From contig CAJVYQ010000028.1 of assembly GCA_913009825.1 (NCBI GenBank), positions 1 through 62,802 of the forward strand: a stretch of DNA of 62,802 nt, read 5' to 3'. The position numbers and the translations under genes are program-made. The notes beneath the pieces were generated by a model that worked only from the letters and a program-made list of their open reading frames with translations, made no database searches and had not been told where the DNA came from. The stretch comes from an uncultured Deferribacteres bacterium. Its GTDB lineage: Bacteria; Zhuqueibacterota; JdFR-76; DREG01. This document shows positions 62,120 to 62,802 of the stretch, piece after piece. Numbering within the stretch: position 1 is the first letter of the stretch; each line of letters begins with the position of its first letter.

Positions 62120-62340
62120 GTTCTCTTTTCTTATCGTCCCAAAAATTCCGTCCGGACAGCAGAAAGTAAACTTGATAGAAACCAAAAATGTGAATCAAAA
62201 CCTTACTAAAAATCCAAAAAACCATCGGCTGACAAATTCGGACTTGATGTCCTGGTTATACGGCTACGCAACTTATTATTTTAATATGAATGAATAACAC
62301 TATTATTAAAACTGATATTAATATAGGAATTGCTTTTAAT
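62120..62340. other. Gap after the PorU-like gene, one weak short frame
   Basis: A GTG-started 35-residue frame (62190-62297, ending LMSWLYGYATYYFNMNE) has no recognised family and may be chance. No terminator hairpin was found directly after the protease gene. Confidence 0.3.
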
Positions 62341-62468
62341 TTACTTTTTTGGTAAACTAGATTTTAACATTTTAAAAACTCATCAGCATTGGCAATTCCA
62401 ATTTTGCTCAATTTATAATCCTGTTTATTACGAGTAATTATAAATTTAATCAATAGTGTTCGGCACGA
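62341..62468 (-). pseudogene. C-terminal tail of a PIN-domain toxin
   Basis: On the minus strand an in-frame tail reads KFIITRNKQDYKLSKIGIAN followed by ADEFFKMLKSSLPKK and a stop. This is the usual C-terminus of a VapC/PIN toxin: the TRNxxDF strand, then a late (T/N)xxEFL helix. The upstream codons hit a stop (TAA) at 62469-62471, with none of the N-terminal Asp/Glu active-site motifs visible. Only about 40 residues remain, so it is called a remnant. Confidence 0.45.
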
Positions 62469-62490
62469 TTATTGAAAGTTGAAAAATAAA

Positions 62491-62553
62491 CCTCCATTTG
62501 CATATATTGTATTTATAAAATCAACAATAATATACAAATACGCAAAATGGAGG
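62491..62553. repeat. Inverted repeat with CCTCCATTT ends
   Basis: CCTCCATTTGCATATATTGT at the left and the reverse complement of ATACAAATACGCAAAATGGAGG at the right form arms of about 25 bp with a few mismatches. Its right arm contains the ATG of the next small frame. Confidence 0.55.
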
Positions 62554-62690
62554 TGCTGATTATTACTGAAAAACGAACAAATTTGTTCCATGAAATCGCA
62601 CAACCTGTTATTGATTTGATAAAAGACCCTACCCCAAGTTCACCACGGATTTTTATAAAAGCGGAGAAAACCGGTCAAAATCGGGTCTAA
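62547..62690 (+). CDS. Small protein of unknown function, possibly antitoxin-like (47 residues)
   Basis: ATG at 62547 lies inside the inverted repeat. The frame MEVLIITEKRTNLFHEIAQP continues VIDLIKDPTPSSPRIFIKAE and ends after KTGQNRV. The opening resembles a Phd/YefM-type antitoxin N-terminus (a short strand, then a TExRxNLxxxI helix), but it is too short for a confident call. It faces away from the PIN-toxin remnant. Confidence 0.3.
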   Translation: MEVLIITEKRTNLFHEIAQPVIDLIKDPTPSSPRIFIKAEKTGQNRV

Positions 62691-62741
62691 GTTCAATATT
62701 TTAGTAAGGATTTTCAATGTAGTGACCTATAAATTAAGAAC

Positions 62742-62770
62742 TTGACAAGCATTGCACACCTTGTTATTTT
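62742..62770 (+). promoter_or_regulatory. Candidate promoter before the right-edge gene
   Basis: TTGACA (62742-62747) and TATTTT (62765-62770) are 17 bp apart. Transcription would begin at or next to the ATG at 62776, so the transcript would be leaderless unless the true start lies beyond the window. Confidence 0.35.
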
Positions 62771-62775
62771 ATGAC

Positions 62776-62802
62776 ATGTTTATTCGAACTGCTTACAAAA
62801 GA
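62776..62802 (+). CDS. Start of an unidentified gene (3' truncated), possibly a transposase
   Basis: MFIRTAYKR up to the window edge. IS1634-type (IS4-group) transposases often begin MF(I/L)R..., followed by a basic region, but nine residues are not enough to decide. An alternative ATG at 62771 in another frame is also open to the edge. Confidence 0.2.

Overview
The window looks like a chromosomal contig of an uncultured FCB-group bacterium (Bacteroidota/Calditrichota/KSB1-like). The pointers are a gingipain-type (C25, PorU-like) giant protease, a PorV/PorQ-like outer-membrane protein, and two giant secreted proteins whose C-termini look like FlgD-Ig / type IX secretion sorting domains. Further pointers are LptE, several signal-peptide proteins ending in beta-barrel-like sequence, and a YfhO-type membrane protein. 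The placement is inferred from gene content; no rRNA or other phylogenetic marker is complete enough here to settle it.

Layout. 1-5 kb: tail of an unknown gene, a stub of an S9-type peptidase gene, aroQ, pruA, a lipoprotein amidase and a glycosyltransferase. 5-12.4 kb (minus strand): GT2 glycosyltransferase, TPR protein, lptE overlapping a sigma-54 activator, an AbiEii-like nucleotidyltransferase, a galE-like epimerase and purD; then tRNA-Gln. 13-26 kb: an unknown membrane protein, a YbhB/PEBP protein, a 2190-residue metallophosphoesterase with about 12 carboxypeptidase-regulatory-like repeats, a PorV-like protein and two more exported proteins. 26.6-34.7 kb: LytR_C protein, rsfS-argS, a CsgG-like/barrel protein, a PfkB kinase, an M20 peptidase, an RpiR regulator and a nitroreductase. 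35.3-42.6 kb: a divergent surface-polysaccharide locus (methyltransferase, GT4, sulfotransferase / flippase, YfhO). 43-47.4 kb: comEC, then a Y1 (IS200/RAYT-like) transposase followed by seven tandem 154-bp multi-hairpin repeats. 47.5-54.5 kb: a central-carbon block of pckA, an ATP-type PFK, a PPi-type PFK and pyk. 54.5-62.1 kb: beta-propeller protein, radC and the PorU-like protease. The right edge holds a PIN-toxin tail, an inverted repeat, a small ORF and a possible transposase start.

Two themes stand out. First, nearly every long intergenic gap is built of short inverted-repeat (MITE-like) or REP-like elements in several recognisable families, some nested in each other, and one Y1 transposase sits directly in a tandem array of such repeats. 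Second, four genes that set flux at the PEP/pyruvate and F6P/FBP nodes are clustered, including two phosphofructokinases whose active-site residues predict different phosphoryl donors. All functional calls rest on motif reading by eye; no database search was run.
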